Positions 16,847 through 26,265 of a DNA stretch of 64,000 bases are shown here, one piece after another. Each line of letters starts with the position of its first letter. Position 1 is the stretch's first letter. A program made the translations under genes and the position numbers. The notes under the pieces were generated by a model. That model was given only the letters and a program-made list of their open reading frames with translations, did not search any database and was not told where the DNA came from. Source of the DNA: Bog-473 sp963730395 (GTDB lineage: Bacteria > Actinomycetota > Acidimicrobiia > Acidimicrobiales > RAAP-2); assembly GCA_963730395.1 (NCBI GenBank), contig CAVSSK010000031.1:1-64000 (forward strand), in the 5' to 3' direction.

Positions 16847-17367
16847 ATGGGGCAGCAGCATGCCCAACTGTCTGGCGCCTCCAGCGACCGTGACCGCACA
16901 GCACTCATCGGCTCGTTGGTTGCTGCCTACGCAGTTTTCGATGCGCTGGCCTTCCTAATCGTCATCATCACCCTTGCGGCGATATTCAACCCCTTCCTCG
17001 TCTTCGTCGGTGCCTCGGTCGTGGTGACGATCACAATGTTGCAAGCTGCTCGTGGCTCAACCGCGAGTGGAGCAGCTGGATCGCGGAAGGGCATGGCAAA
17101 CGGGTGGAGACGAGACTCGCAAGGATGCGTCAGAGCGAGGTGATGCGGCATCCGGCGAATTGGATCACCAGCGGCTCGGATACTTGGTTCACGCTCGGAG
17201 CGAAGCTGATCAACCCGGTGATCGTCGTCGGCACCGCCCGGCTCGCTGGCGGCCAGCCGGTGACCAAGCATCGAATCCTCTTCGCTTCGATCGCCTACTG
17301 AGTGTTCGTCTCCTTCGTCCTCGGCGCACTCGGCTTGGGTCCCGGTGACGGCATCAGGGCGGTCTGA
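16847..17367 (+). pseudogene. hypothetical membrane protein, frameshift plus in-frame stop
   Basis: ATG 16847 starts MGQQHAQLSGASSDRD followed by two adjacent hydrophobic helices (ALIGSLVAAYAVFDALAFLI, NPFLVFVGASVVVTITML). At about 17040 the frame shifts; the next frame continues SWLNREWSSWIAEGHGKRVE, NWITSGSDTWFTLGAKLINPVIVVGTARL and HRILFASIAY. A TGA at 17299-17301 interrupts what looks like a further helix (VFVSFVLGALGLG) that ends at 17367. No family assigned. Confidence 0.45.
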
Positions 17368-17828
17368 CGCCCGACGATCGTCTGGGGCACGGGGTCGTCG
17401 GGCTGTGCGCCACCGCCGACCGCGTACGTCCGATACAGCAAAGAGGCTTTCCATGCGCTCGGGGCACTGTTGCGAGCAAGATTGCCATCGGACCGCCCTC
17501 CGACTTCCAGAACAGATGTGCCCGCTTCCAGCCAGCAGCGTCTATGGCAGCCCGCGGCATCGTCTGCGTGCTGGGCGAGGCTTCCACACCCAAGATCGCG
17601 GGCTCGACAGACCGGTTCTCCGCTTGTAGAACGCTATCTCGGCATGCGCTGCCCAAACCACGAAAGAGGTTCGCGTACGACGCCGCTTCCAGATGAGTTC
17701 AAGGGGCGAGATAAGGCCCGCAGCCGGCTAGGGTATAGGCAGCGGGCCGCGGCCTTGGCGCGCGATGCTGGTCGGATCGACCAGATCGAGGGTGGCCTCC
17801 GAGGCCCACTCGTCCTAAGGAGTCTCAC
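17368..17828. other. intergenic, nothing recognised
   Basis: No coding family, RNA or repeat seen. The right end carries the ribosome-binding site of the SRPBCC gene (AAGGAG at about 17817-17822). Confidence 0.4.
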
Positions 17829-18305
17829 ATGCCCGATACCGTCTTCCTGCCCGACCGAATCGAGGTCACGCGGCCTATCCCGGCTCCGCCCACCTCGATC
17901 TTCGACATCCTGCGTAGTCCGGCTGGCCATGTGGCCATCGACGCCTCTGGGATGCTGCAGGACTTCACCGGCGAGCCAGCGGAGAAGGTGGGAGACACGT
18001 TCGTCATCCACATGGATCGCGAGGCGCTCAATGACGTCCCGCTTGGCAAGTACGACGTGACCGTGCACATCATTCTCTTTGAGCGAGACAAGGAGATCGC
18101 GTGGGATCTCGGGCCCGATATTCCCGTTGCGCACTTCTACGGTTACCGCCTGGGTTCCGGTGAGGACGGTGTCACCAATGTGACGTCCTACTACGACTGG
18201 TCGAAGGTGGGCGATGACTTCAAGGAACGCTTCCCGATCGTGCCCGAGTCGGCCCTGCGCGCCACGCTGGGAATTTTGGAGCGAACGGTCAGAAAGGGCC
18301 TTTGA
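17829..18305 (+). CDS. SRPBCC (polyketide cyclase/dehydrase-like) protein
   Basis: A 158-residue START-fold protein. The pattern is IEVTRPIPAPPTSIFDILRSPAGHVAIDASGML, a central YDVTVHIILFERDKEIAWDLG beta-sheet, VTSYYDWSKV, and a C-terminal helix ALRATLGILERTVRKGL that closes the ligand cavity. This family binds hydrophobic ligands and no reaction can be predicted. ATG 17829 follows AAGGAG at a good distance. It is isolated. Confidence 0.8.
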   Translation: MPDTVFLPDRIEVTRPIPAPPTSIFDILRSPAGHVAIDASGMLQDFTGEPAEKVGDTFVIHMDREALNDVPLGKYDVTVHIILFERDKEIAWDLGPDIPVAHFYGYRLGSGEDGVTNVTSYYDWSKVGDDFKERFPIVPESALRATLGILERTVRKGL

Positions 18306-18773
18306 CCCTTCCGTCCTGCGCGCCAAGGTCGGTTCCGCGAGGCCATGACTGCTGCAGAGCCGGCGTTCCGGGGCAGTGGGTCGCCTGGCCCCGCCTTGCC
18401 ATAGCCTTTTGGGATCAGTGTGACGAGAAGGTCGGTTGTGGTCCTGTGCGGAGTTTTGTGCCTACTCGCGATGGGTCTGACGGCGACGGCACGACCGAGT
18501 GCGGCGCAACCTACGCACCCGCACTATGACCCAGCTCTCGCCATCCCGGCGACGATCTCCGCTACTTGGATTGCGTCTCTGCCCGTCCACTGACCCGGAA
18601 TCAGAACCAGTCGGAGCCTCGGTCCCGACGAAGGTCTCGCGTAAAGGTCCTGACCACCGTTCCGTCGGGTCGCTGAGGCACTTGGTCCGTACCTTGCTGT
18701 ACCCATGGACCTTGGAAGCGTTGCCGGTCCGGGGCTGCCAAGCGCCTGATCGGGTGGACCGCGACAATGGAAC
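18306..18773. other. mostly intergenic, one short signal-peptide ORF
   Basis: Contains only the 57-codon exported ORF at 18420-18593 (separate entry). The rest shows no motif. Confidence 0.4.
18420..18593 (+). CDS. short putative exported peptide
   Basis: GTG 18420 opens a 57-residue frame with a clear Sec signal: TRRS, then VVVLCGVLCLLAMGLTA, and a PSAA-Q cleavage-like site. The mature part would be only about 28 residues (QPTHPHYDPALAIPATI...). No strong ribosome-binding site. It may be a real small secreted protein or the 5' end of a lost gene. Confidence 0.3.
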   Translation: MTRRSVVVLCGVLCLLAMGLTATARPSAAQPTHPHYDPALAIPATISATWIASLPVH

Positions 18774-19982
18774 GTGCTCTTGTCCGGCCGGATCAGGCGT
18801 TGGTGGACCGTCGCCTCGGTCGCGCTCGTCGCCACCGCAGTAACCGCCGTGGCGACGAGCGCCGGGACGTCGGGTTCGCCTCCTCTCCCGACCTCGAGTG
18901 GCTCGGGGCGTGTCGCCATCTCGGCGTCCTCTCGTCATCTGCGACCGGCACTCGCTTCCCCGCGCCCGAGAGGACGGCGGGCGCATCCGGCCGGATCGCC
19001 CGCGCCGACCACCACGACGGTGCCAACTGCGTCCGGCGAGGTCGCGCTCGCCGGGTGCCCGGTGCCCCCCCACCCCCCGCTCCCGCCATCACCCCCGCCG
19101 TGGCACCCAACGGCCCTCGTCACATCACTTCCGCCGGTGAGGGCGCCGGCGCCGTGGACCTCACACGTCGCGGCGCTCACCGGGAAGGGCATGTGGATCT
19201 GGGAGTGGGACAGTACTGACGGTGGCGACGCTGACGAGATCGTGCAGCAGGCCGTTTCGGCGGGGCTACACCAGCTGTGGGTCCGGGTGGGTGACTCGAT
19301 GAACGGCTTCTACGGCGCCGAGGAGCTCGACTCGCTCGTGCCCGTCGCCCATGCCCACGGCCTGGCCGTGATCGCATGGGGTTTCCCGTACCTGTGGGAC
19401 CCCGTCGGCGACGCCCAGTGGACCGCGGCGATCCTCGACTGGCGCTCCCCCGACGGCCAGGAGGTTGACGGATACAGCGCCGACATCGAGGAGACGACCG
19501 AGGGTGTCATGCTGAGCGCCCAGCGGGCGGCCGTGTACCTCGAGCTGGTTCGGCAGGCCGCCGGCAGTCGGCTGGTCGTGGCTACCGTCTACCCTCCGAC
19601 CGACGCCAACTGGGACGGTGGCTACCCCTACCAGGCGATGGCGGCCTACGTCGACGCCTTCGCCCCCATGGTGTACTGGGAATGCACCGATCCCGGCACC
19701 GACGCCACGCTCGACGTCGCTCGCCTCTCGACGCTCCGACCGGTGCACGTCATCGGACAGGCCTTCAACTTGGCCAGTGTCGGCGGTCGGACCGTTTCCC
19801 CGTCCGAAGCAGAGATCGCAGAATTCTTGAGCGCAGGCCGGCGGGCCGGCGCTCTCGGCGCGTCGTTCTGGGTGTGGCAGGAAGCCACTCCCGAGGAGTG
19901 GGCCGCCGTGGCCGGCTTCCGCTGGGGCTCGGTCGGGACCCGGCCTAGACCACCACGCACCCCACCGGCATCCAGACATTAG
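18774..19982 (+). CDS. secreted TIM-barrel glycoside-hydrolase-like protein
   Basis: A 402-residue exported protein. A signal/anchor helix (WWTVASVALVATAVTAVATSA) is followed by a long Pro/Thr/Ser-rich linker (about residues 30-130) and then a barrel-like domain: GKGMWIWEWDSTDGGDADEIVQQAVSAGLHQLWVRVGD, AHAHGLAVIAWGFPYLWDP, VDGYSADIEE (strand ending D-E), LVVATVYPP, AFAPMVYWEC and LGASFWVWQEATPEEW. These alternating strands with carboxylates at strand ends resemble glycosidase folds, but I cannot name a family or substrate. GTG 18774; probably extracytoplasmic. Confidence 0.65.
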   Translation: MLLSGRIRRWWTVASVALVATAVTAVATSAGTSGSPPLPTSSGSGRVAISASSRHLRPALASPRPRGRRAHPAGSPAPTTTTVPTASGEVALAGCPVPPHPPLPPSPPPWHPTALVTSLPPVRAPAPWTSHVAALTGKGMWIWEWDSTDGGDADEIVQQAVSAGLHQLWVRVGDSMNGFYGAEELDSLVPVAHAHGLAVIAWGFPYLWDPVGDAQWTAAILDWRSPDGQEVDGYSADIEETTEGVMLSAQRAAVYLELVRQAAGSRLVVATVYPPTDANWDGGYPYQAMAAYVDAFAPMVYWECTDPGTDATLDVARLSTLRPVHVIGQAFNLASVGGRTVSPSEAEIAEFLSAGRRAGALGASFWVWQEATPEEWAAVAGFRWGSVGTRPRPPRTPPASRH

Positions 19983-20104
19983 AACCTGGGCAAGGTTCGT
20001 CGCAGATAACCGATACTTGGTCCTAGCAACCCCCGGGTGCCGCGTTCAACGGACCTGGGTCAGCTGTGTTCGCGGTGTGAGAACACAGCGACGGGTGCGA
20101 AGCT

Positions 20105-20806
20105 GTGGCCGTGGACGACGATGACTTGTTGGCCGAGCAACGCTCGTTCTATCGGGCGCGGGCTCCGGAGTATGACGAGTGGTGGCAGCGACGCGGTCGC
20201 TATGACCGAGGAGAGGAGCAGCTCCTCGAGTGGCAGCGTCAGGTCGCGACGCTAGATGCTGCTTTGGACGCCTTCGGACCCACCGGCAACGTGTTGGAAC
20301 TGGCAGGCGGGACCGGTTGGTGGACCCAGCGCCTGGCGGAAACGGCAGACCGGCTCACAGTTGTGGACAGTTCGCCAGAGGTTCTTGCTCTGAACCGGAA
20401 GAGGGTGGGACGACCAGATGTGCGCTATGACGTGGCGGACATCTTCGAGTGGCAGCCGGACTCCTCCTACGACGTTGTCTTCTTCTCTTTCTGGCTCTCC
20501 CATGTGCCGAGAAACCGATTCGGCGACTTCTGGACCTTGGTCCGTTCATGCCTTTCCCCGTCGGGGCGCGTATTCCTCATCGACAACAGGGACGATCCGA
20601 TGCCTGACTCATCATTCAAGGACCCCTACGTCGTTGAGTACGGGATGGATCTGCACCTCCGCACTCTCGGCGACGGATCGCAATACAGGGTGATCAAAGT
20701 GATGTACGAGCCCGACCAACTCGAGTCCCTGATTGCCGCGGAAGGGTGGACGGTCGGGATTGACGCGACTCGGTGGTTCATATTTGGTTCAGCCCGTCAC
20801 CAGTGA
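20105..20806 (+). CDS. class I SAM-dependent methyltransferase
   Basis: A 233-residue Rossmann methyltransferase. FYRARAPEYDEWWQRRGRYDRG is the usual lead-in; motif I is NVLELAGGTGWWTQRLAE, motif II LTVVDSSPEVLALNRKRV, motif III VRYDVADIFEWQP, then YDVVFFSFWLSHVP and LSPSGRVFLIDN. The C-terminal VMYEPDQLESLIAAEGW is typical of small-molecule methyltransferases. Start may be GTG 20105 or 20111. Substrate unknown, no operon partner. Confidence 0.85.
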   Translation: MAVDDDDLLAEQRSFYRARAPEYDEWWQRRGRYDRGEEQLLEWQRQVATLDAALDAFGPTGNVLELAGGTGWWTQRLAETADRLTVVDSSPEVLALNRKRVGRPDVRYDVADIFEWQPDSSYDVVFFSFWLSHVPRNRFGDFWTLVRSCLSPSGRVFLIDNRDDPMPDSSFKDPYVVEYGMDLHLRTLGDGSQYRVIKVMYEPDQLESLIAAEGWTVGIDATRWFIFGSARHQ

Positions 20807-20837
20807 GCCGAGGATGTCCCAGTTCGCGCCGGAGTCG

Positions 20838-21182
20838 CTACGCAAGGTCTGCAAGTGTCGCAAGCCTGATGTCAGCGGGAGCTTGAGCCGCTGTGACTGA
20901 CGTGTCAAATGCAAGCGCAAGTAGGTCGTCGATCGCGCCGACGGCCTCTGACGCTGTCAGTGTTCGAAGCTTCGTGCTGCGGGCAGCTGCGGTCTTGTCG
21001 GTGTATCGGTCCCAGAGCGCCTTGAACCGAGCCAGAAGCTCCGGCGTGAGACATGGCTTCTCCCACACAAGCTGCACAGACTCGTCCCATGCGGTCTGCA
21101 GCCTGGTATGTAATGGATCTTCGGAGCTAGCCAATGACCGAACCGCGGCGAAGAACTGATCAGCGGCGTAATCCAAACTCAT
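20838..21182 (-). CDS. hypothetical protein, helical
   Basis: Not recognised. A 114-residue, mostly helical acidic protein: DYAADQFFAAVRSLASSEDPLH, LQTAWDESVQLVWEKPCLTPEL, ALWDRYTDKTAAARSTKLRT and AVGAIDDLLALAFDTSV. Composition and length look like a real gene. The ATG at 21182 gives a sensible N-terminus; the frame extends six codons further. No membrane segment or signal. Confidence 0.5.
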   Translation of the reverse strand: MSLDYAADQFFAAVRSLASSEDPLHTRLQTAWDESVQLVWEKPCLTPELLARFKALWDRYTDKTAAARSTKLRTLTASEAVGAIDDLLALAFDTSVTAAQAPADIRLATLADLA

Positions 21183-21253
21183 GCCGAGAGCGTTGCACAA
21201 CAGGGCCCCTTAGGCCTCCAGTCGCATGGGCTCCTCACGCCCGGGTCCGAAGA

Positions 21254-21604
21254 CTATGCGGAGGCCTCGCGACCAGAGGTGCGTGGAGGTGGGTCGGTGC
21301 CCGGGACACCTCCGTCGGTAACGTGCTCCGTCCACTCAGACCCCGACCAATACCGTTGCTCATGTCGGCCAGAGGGGTCGGTCAGCCAACCGGGAGCGAT
21401 CCCGGTAAATGTGACCTGGCCGGGCGGAGCGTCGACGGCACCAGGTGCTGGAGTTGGAAACGTGGGGTCGCTGAACGAGCTCGTGGGAGCTGAGCTCCTT
21501 TGCTGACCCCGGCGGCGTCGCTGAGTGGACAGCGCCCGCACCGCGAACAGGGCGAAAAAGACCACAATGGCGATGGAGGAACCGTGGCCGTAGAACGTGC
21601 CCAC
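21254..21604 (-). CDS. DUF2510-domain membrane protein
   Basis: A 116-residue protein with one N-terminal transmembrane helix (SSIAIVVFFALFAVRAL), a basic stop-transfer (STQRRRRGQQR), a Ser/Pro-rich linker and a C-terminal DUF2510 motif, PGWLTDPSGRHEQRYWSGSEWTEHVTD, the PGWY.DP....RYWDG..WT module frequent in actinobacterial membrane proteins. Function unknown. It is divergent from the esterase gene. Confidence 0.7.
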   Translation of the reverse strand: MGTFYGHGSSIAIVVFFALFAVRALSTQRRRRGQQRSSAPTSSFSDPTFPTPAPGAVDAPPGQVTFTGIAPGWLTDPSGRHEQRYWSGSEWTEHVTDGGVPGTDPPPRTSGREASA

Positions 21605-21708
21605 AGCCTAGCCGGGTCGAGCAAAGGGAGGAAGGGCGTTTCATCGTGTGCGGCGGACACCGCCGGAGGTCCTCCGCTTGACGCTGCGACATGTGCTCGA
21701 ATGGGCAC

Positions 21709-22734
21709 ATGGCACTCGACATCGCAGCTGACGACCGCCTGGACCCTCGTCTCCGCGGCATCCTCGAGGTGATCCCCGATATCACCCTCTCGGACGTGCA
21801 GAACAGAGAGGAGCTGCTCGCGGAGGCGAACACCCCCGAGGCTGCCGCCGGGCGGGAGGCCTTCCGCATCTTCCAAGACCTGTGCGACGAGGCCGCACCC
21901 TCGGAAGGACTCGAGGTGACCAGCACGCATTTCGTCTCCCAGCCCGACGGCAACGCAGTCAATCTCCAGATCATCCGACCCGAATCCGATGTGCCGTTGG
22001 CTTGCGTGTATTACATCCACGGCGGCGGCATGGCCACGATGTCGTGCTTCGACGGGATGTACCGGGGCTGGGGGAAGCACATCGCCTCCAACGGGGTCGC
22101 CGTCGTCATGGTCGACTTCCGCAACTGCATCGTCGCCTCGTCGGCATCCGAGGTGGAGCCCTTCCCGGCCGGGCTCAACGACTGTGTCTCGGGACTCCAC
22201 TGGATCGTCGCCCACGCGGGCGATCTGGGGATCGACCCCTCAAGGATCGTCGTCGCAGGCGAGAGCGGAGGCGGCAACCTCACACTGGCCACGGGGCTCA
22301 AGCTCAAGCGCGATGGGGAACTCGCGCTGATAAAGGGGCTCTACGCATTGTGTCCCTACATTGCCGGACAGTGGCCGACCCCGGAGTGCCCCTCGTCTGT
22401 CGAGAACGAGGGCATCCTGCTGCACCTCCATAACAACCGCGGCCGGATGGGCTACGGCATCGAGGCGTTCAACGAACGGAACCCGCTGGCCTGGCCCTCG
22501 TTCGCCAGCGTGGACGACGTCACCGGGTTCCCGCCGACCGTGATCAACGTCAACGAATGCGACCCCTTGCGAGACGAGGGGATCAACTTCTACCGGCTGC
22601 TCCTCTCAGCCGGTGTCGAGGCCCGCTGTCGCCAGATGATGGGGACGATCCACGGGACCGAGATCTTCGCCATCGCCTGCCCTGACATCAGCCGCGACAC
22701 TGCCCGGGACATCGCCGGCTTCACCCGCGAATAG
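21709..22734 (+). CDS. alpha/beta hydrolase, HSL-type esterase/lipase
   Basis: A 341-residue hydrolase of the hormone-sensitive-lipase branch. The oxyanion motif is YYIHGGGMATMS (HGGG), the nucleophile elbow RIVVAGESGGGNLTLATGL (GESGG, catalytic Ser), the acid lies in VINVNECDPLRDEGINFYRLL (Asp), and the His is probably in MMGTIHGTEIF. It would hydrolyse short-chain esters. ATG 21709 starts MALDIAADDRLDPRL, a more natural N-terminus than the start 18 bp upstream. Confidence 0.88.
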   Translation: MALDIAADDRLDPRLRGILEVIPDITLSDVQNREELLAEANTPEAAAGREAFRIFQDLCDEAAPSEGLEVTSTHFVSQPDGNAVNLQIIRPESDVPLACVYYIHGGGMATMSCFDGMYRGWGKHIASNGVAVVMVDFRNCIVASSASEVEPFPAGLNDCVSGLHWIVAHAGDLGIDPSRIVVAGESGGGNLTLATGLKLKRDGELALIKGLYALCPYIAGQWPTPECPSSVENEGILLHLHNNRGRMGYGIEAFNERNPLAWPSFASVDDVTGFPPTVINVNECDPLRDEGINFYRLLLSAGVEARCRQMMGTIHGTEIFAIACPDISRDTARDIAGFTRE

Positions 22735-22785
22735 GCGACCTTCCTGCCGGTGTATCGGCGGCCGCTGCGGCTACGCTCCCCCGCC

Positions 22786-24168
22786 GTGTCCTCAACCACT
22801 CTGCACCTGCACCTGGCCGCGCGGCTGCGCGTCCTCACAATCCTGGCCGCCTGTGGCGCGCTCCTGGCCCTGCTGGCCGCGTCCCCGGCCGGAGCAAAGC
22901 CCGCCCCGGGTGTCGCCCGTGCGGCCCTCCCGCCCGGGAAGATCAACCACATCCTGGTGATCGAGCTCGAGAACGAGGGCTATGCGGCGACATTCAGTCC
23001 CGTGTCCCCCGCCACCTATCTGAACGGCTCGCTGCGCCCGAAGGGCGAGCTGCTCCAGAATTATTACGCGACCGGTCACGTGAGCCTCGACAACTACATC
23101 GCCCAGGTCTCCGGCCAGGCCCCCACGCCTGACACGCAGGCGGACTGCGCGGACAACGGTTTTGCGTTCGCCGACGTGACCCCCGGGACGCCTGACGCCA
23201 ACCAGGCCGCCAATCCGGGGCAGGTGGACGGCCAGGGTTGTGTCTACCCCACATCCGTCCCGACCATCGCCGCTCAGCTCGACGCCAAGTACCCGCCCAA
23301 CTCGACATCGCATGTGGCAGCCTGGCGAGCCTACGAACAGGACATGGGCAACACGCCGACCCGCGACGGCGGCACGGTGGACCCCAGCGGTGGCACCGAC
23401 TGCGGGCACCCGGCCATCGGCGCCACGGATACGGCCGAGGTGGCCACACCGGCCGACCAGTACACCTCCCGTCACAACCCGTTCGTCTGGTTCCACTCTG
23501 TGATCGACAACGCAGCGGAGTGCGACGCGAATGTGGTCCCACTCGGGACACTCGCCGCCAACGGCACCCCGTCGCCAACCGGCCATCTGGCGCAGGACCT
23601 CCGGAGCGAGACGACCACGCCGCGCTTCGGCTTCATCACGCCCAACCTGTGCAACGACGGCCACGACGGGACCTGTGCGGGGCAGAACAGCGCGGGCGGC
23701 CAAGCGGGCGGCCTCATCGGGGCTGATGACTTCCTGCGGGCCTGGATGCCCCTCATTCTCGGCTCGCCCGCGTACAAGCACGGCGACATGCTCGTGGTCG
23801 TCACGTTCGACGAGGCCGATGTCGCCGGTGCCGCGGGCGCAGCAACAGCCTGCTGCCACGAGCTTCCGGGGCCCAACACCGCCGCCCCCGGCAACGCGGG
23901 TGCGACGACGGACGGTGCCGCCCCCGGGGGCGGCCAGGTTGGCGCCCTGCTGCTCAACGCCAAGTACGTCACGCCGGGCTCGACCGACACCACGGGCTCC
24001 TACAACCATTACTCGGCGCTGCGCAGCTACGAGGACATGCTCGGCTTGACCACCGGAGGCGTCGACGGGGAGGGACACATCGGCTACGCGGCCGCCAAGG
24101 GTCTCGTCCCCTTCGGCACCGACGTCTTCCCGGCCAAGCTCACCGGTGGAGCGAAGCCGAGGAGGTAA
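22786..24168 (+). CDS. secreted phosphoesterase-family protein
   Basis: A 460-residue exported member of the phosphoesterase family (PF04185: phospholipase C and acid phosphatases). The signal peptide is RLRVLTILAACGALLALLAASPAGA. The metal/catalytic start follows: KINHILVIELENEGYAATF (E-N-E), then NYYATGHVSLDNYIAQVSGQAPTP and later FGFITPNLCNDGHDG, DMLVVVTFDEADVAG and SYNHYSALRSYEDMLGL (H-Y-S-x-L/I). These are the conserved blocks of acid-phosphatase-like members. Cysteine-rich loops fit an extracellular site. GTG 22786 is preferred, placing the signal peptide near the N-terminus. Confidence 0.85.
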   Translation: MSSTTLHLHLAARLRVLTILAACGALLALLAASPAGAKPAPGVARAALPPGKINHILVIELENEGYAATFSPVSPATYLNGSLRPKGELLQNYYATGHVSLDNYIAQVSGQAPTPDTQADCADNGFAFADVTPGTPDANQAANPGQVDGQGCVYPTSVPTIAAQLDAKYPPNSTSHVAAWRAYEQDMGNTPTRDGGTVDPSGGTDCGHPAIGATDTAEVATPADQYTSRHNPFVWFHSVIDNAAECDANVVPLGTLAANGTPSPTGHLAQDLRSETTTPRFGFITPNLCNDGHDGTCAGQNSAGGQAGGLIGADDFLRAWMPLILGSPAYKHGDMLVVVTFDEADVAGAAGAATACCHELPGPNTAAPGNAGATTDGAAPGGGQVGALLLNAKYVTPGSTDTTGSYNHYSALRSYEDMLGLTTGGVDGEGHIGYAAAKGLVPFGTDVFPAKLTGGAKPRR

Positions 24169-24180
24169 TTGAGCAGGCGG

Positions 24181-24699
24181 TCAGTCGACCCGCCGCATCG
24201 TGGCCCGGTACCGCTTGCCGTTGGCCACATACTCGGCGGCGGAGAGCCGGTTCATGTGGAGGTCCGACCTGCCCTCGAGTATCTTCGCCGGCACACCGAG
24301 CGCAAGCGCGCCGGGAGGCACGACCATGTTGTTCGGCACCACTGCGTTGGCACCGACCGTGGCGCCGTGTCCAATACGGGCCCAGTGCAGCACCACGCTT
24401 CCAGAGCCGGCCAGAGATTCGTCCTCGAGCACGCAGCCCTCGAGGTGGGTGAGATGTCCGATGACACACCCGTTTCCGATGATCGTGGGAAAGCCTGGAC
24501 CGGCGTGAATGACGGTGCCGTCCTGAATTGAAGAACCCGACCCGACGGTGATGTTGCCGAAGTCGCCGCGCAGGACCGCATGGGGCCACACGCTCGATTC
24601 GGCGCCGATCACGACGTTCCCTATGAGGACGGCGTCGGGATGGACGAAGGCGTCGGTGTCGATCCTCGGTGCGACACCATCGAGTTCGTAGACGGGCAT
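24181..24699 (-). CDS. gamma-carbonic anhydrase-like left-handed beta-helix protein
   Basis: A 172-residue hexapeptide-repeat protein. Repeats such as VLIGNVVIGAESSVWPHAVLRGD, ITVGSGSSIQDGTVIH and IIGNGCVIGHLTHLEGC form a left-handed beta-helix. The three metal-ligand histidines of the gamma-CA family can be placed at VIH, IGH and THLEG. Such proteins are zinc or iron carbonic anhydrases or unassigned YrdA/PaaY-like proteins; activity here is inferred only. The ATG at 24699 gives the family start MPVYELDG. It lies downstream of der and a small zinc-ribbon gene on the same strand. Confidence 0.85.
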   Translation of the reverse strand: MPVYELDGVAPRIDTDAFVHPDAVLIGNVVIGAESSVWPHAVLRGDFGNITVGSGSSIQDGTVIHAGPGFPTIIGNGCVIGHLTHLEGCVLEDESLAGSGSVVLHWARIGHGATVGANAVVPNNMVVPPGALALGVPAKILEGRSDLHMNRLSAAEYVANGKRYRATMRRVD

Positions 24700-24710
24700 G
24701 GCGGGTGACC

Positions 24711-24914
24711 CTACACGTGGGCGGCGATCCAGGTGACGCCCTGGTAGCCCCGGTAGCCGAGGTAGATCACGCTGGCGACCAGCATCATCTTGAAGTACCA
24801 CGGGATCGGCTGACGCTCCTGATCGGCCAGGATCGTGCCACAGGTCGGGCACTCGCCCTCCTCGCCCAGATCCTCGTCTTCGACGAGTGCGTCGCACTCC
24901 TCGCACCAGGCCAT
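24711..24914 (-). CDS. small zinc-ribbon membrane protein
   Basis: A 67-residue protein. The N-terminal zinc ribbon MAWCEECDALVEDED...GECPTCG (two CxxC pairs) is followed by one transmembrane helix (WYFKMMLVASVIYLGYRGY). Start ATG 24914. It lies 16 bp after der and 11 bp before the gamma-CA gene, so all three are probably cotranscribed. Function unknown. Confidence 0.75.
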   Translation of the reverse strand: MAWCEECDALVEDEDLGEEGECPTCGTILADQERQPIPWYFKMMLVASVIYLGYRGYQGVTWIAAHV

Positions 24915-24930
24915 CAGGAGCAGCCGCTCC

Positions 24931-26265
24931 TCACTTGCCGCCGATGCGTACGCGCAATTTCATGGGCGTCGCCCCGAATTCGAATTTCTCGCGCAGGCCG
25001 CGCTCGATGTAGCGAAGATATGTAGGGGGCAGACGGCCGTTGGTGAAGAGGGTGAAGGTCGGAGGGTCTATTGCTCCCTGCACGATGTAGCGGATCCGGG
25101 CCCGGGGCGCCGATTGGCGGGCCTGTAGTTCCTGCACGGCGCGGTTGAGGGTGCCGGTCGGCACCCGCTGGTGATACGCCTCGACGGAGTCGCGGAGCGC
25201 GGGGAGGATCCGGTGCACCCCCTTGCCCGTGAGCGCCGACATCTTGAGTACGGGTGCCGACCCCAGGAACGCCAACCGGTCTCCGACGCCGGCCAAGACG
25301 TCGTCGCGCCCCTCGGTCGGCACCTGGTCCCACTTGTTGAGGGCGACGATGGCGGGACAACCCGAGACACCGATGCGCTCGGCCAAGCGCTGATCCTGGT
25401 GCGACGCGCCGATGGTGGCGTCGATGACCAGGATGGCGACGTCGGCCCGCTCCAGGGCACGCAGGGCCCGGAGCGTCGAGTGCTGCTCGGTGCCACGGTC
25501 GGTCTTGGACGGGCGACGGAGGCCGGCGGTGTCGATGAAGCACACTGGGCCGTCCGGAGTCTCCACCACCGTGTCGATGGCGTCACGCGTCGTGCCCGGC
25601 ATGTCGTGCACGATGGAGCGCTCCTCACCGAGGAGGTGGTTGAACAGGGTCGACTTCCCGACGTTGGGGCGGCCGATGATGGCGACCCGCGGCGTGCCCG
25701 GCTGTCCGCCCGGGGGCAGCGGACCGGTATCGGAGCCGAGCTGTTCCTCCTCTCCCCCTGCGGACTCGGGCAGGGGCAGCAGGCCGACCACCTCATCGAG
25801 AAGATCGCCCGTCCCTCGGCCGTGCAGCGCGCTGACCGGGAACGGATCCCCGAGGCCGAGCGCGACGAACTCCCAGGTCGGTGCCTCCCGGTTGGCGTCG
25901 TCGACCTTGTTCACGACCAGGCGCACGGGGGGTCCGGCCCGCCTGATCACCTTGGCCGCCGCCAGGTCCTCCTCCGTCACCCCGGTCGTGACGTCGACCA
26001 CCATCAGCACGACATCCGCCTCCGCCAGCGCACGTTCGGCCTGTTGGCTCACCTTGGCCTCCAGGGCGTCGCCGCCCGCCAACCACCCGCCGGTGTCCAT
26101 GACGGAGAAGGGGACTCCCGACCATTCGGCCGTGAGCACCTTGCGGTCGCGGGTGACGCCCTGCTCCTCCTCGACCACCGCGGCGCGGGCCCCGACGATG
26201 CGGTTCACCAGTGAGGACTTTCCGACGTTGGGTCGACCTGCGACAACCACCATGGGCAGGTTCAT
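24931..26265 (-). CDS. der: ribosome-assembly GTPase Der (EngA)
   Basis: A 444-residue double GTPase needed for 50S maturation. The first G domain has VVVAGRPNVGKSSLVNRIVG (G1), GVTRDRK (G2), DTGGW (G3) and NKVD (G4). The second has AIIGRPNVGKSTLFNHLLGEER, GTTRDAID, DTAGL and NKWD. A C-terminal KH-like domain ends in KLRVRIGGK. A Gly/Glu-rich linker (SAGGEEEQLGSDTGPLPPGGQPG) separates the G domains. ATG 26265 overlaps the DUF512 stop as ATGA, which decides the start. Typical family length. Confidence 0.97.
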   Translation of the reverse strand: MNLPMVVVAGRPNVGKSSLVNRIVGARAAVVEEEQGVTRDRKVLTAEWSGVPFSVMDTGGWLAGGDALEAKVSQQAERALAEADVVLMVVDVTTGVTEEDLAAAKVIRRAGPPVRLVVNKVDDANREAPTWEFVALGLGDPFPVSALHGRGTGDLLDEVVGLLPLPESAGGEEEQLGSDTGPLPPGGQPGTPRVAIIGRPNVGKSTLFNHLLGEERSIVHDMPGTTRDAIDTVVETPDGPVCFIDTAGLRRPSKTDRGTEQHSTLRALRALERADVAILVIDATIGASHQDQRLAERIGVSGCPAIVALNKWDQVPTEGRDDVLAGVGDRLAFLGSAPVLKMSALTGKGVHRILPALRDSVEAYHQRVPTGTLNRAVQELQARQSAPRARIRYIVQGAIDPPTFTLFTNGRLPPTYLRYIERGLREKFEFGATPMKLRVRIGGK

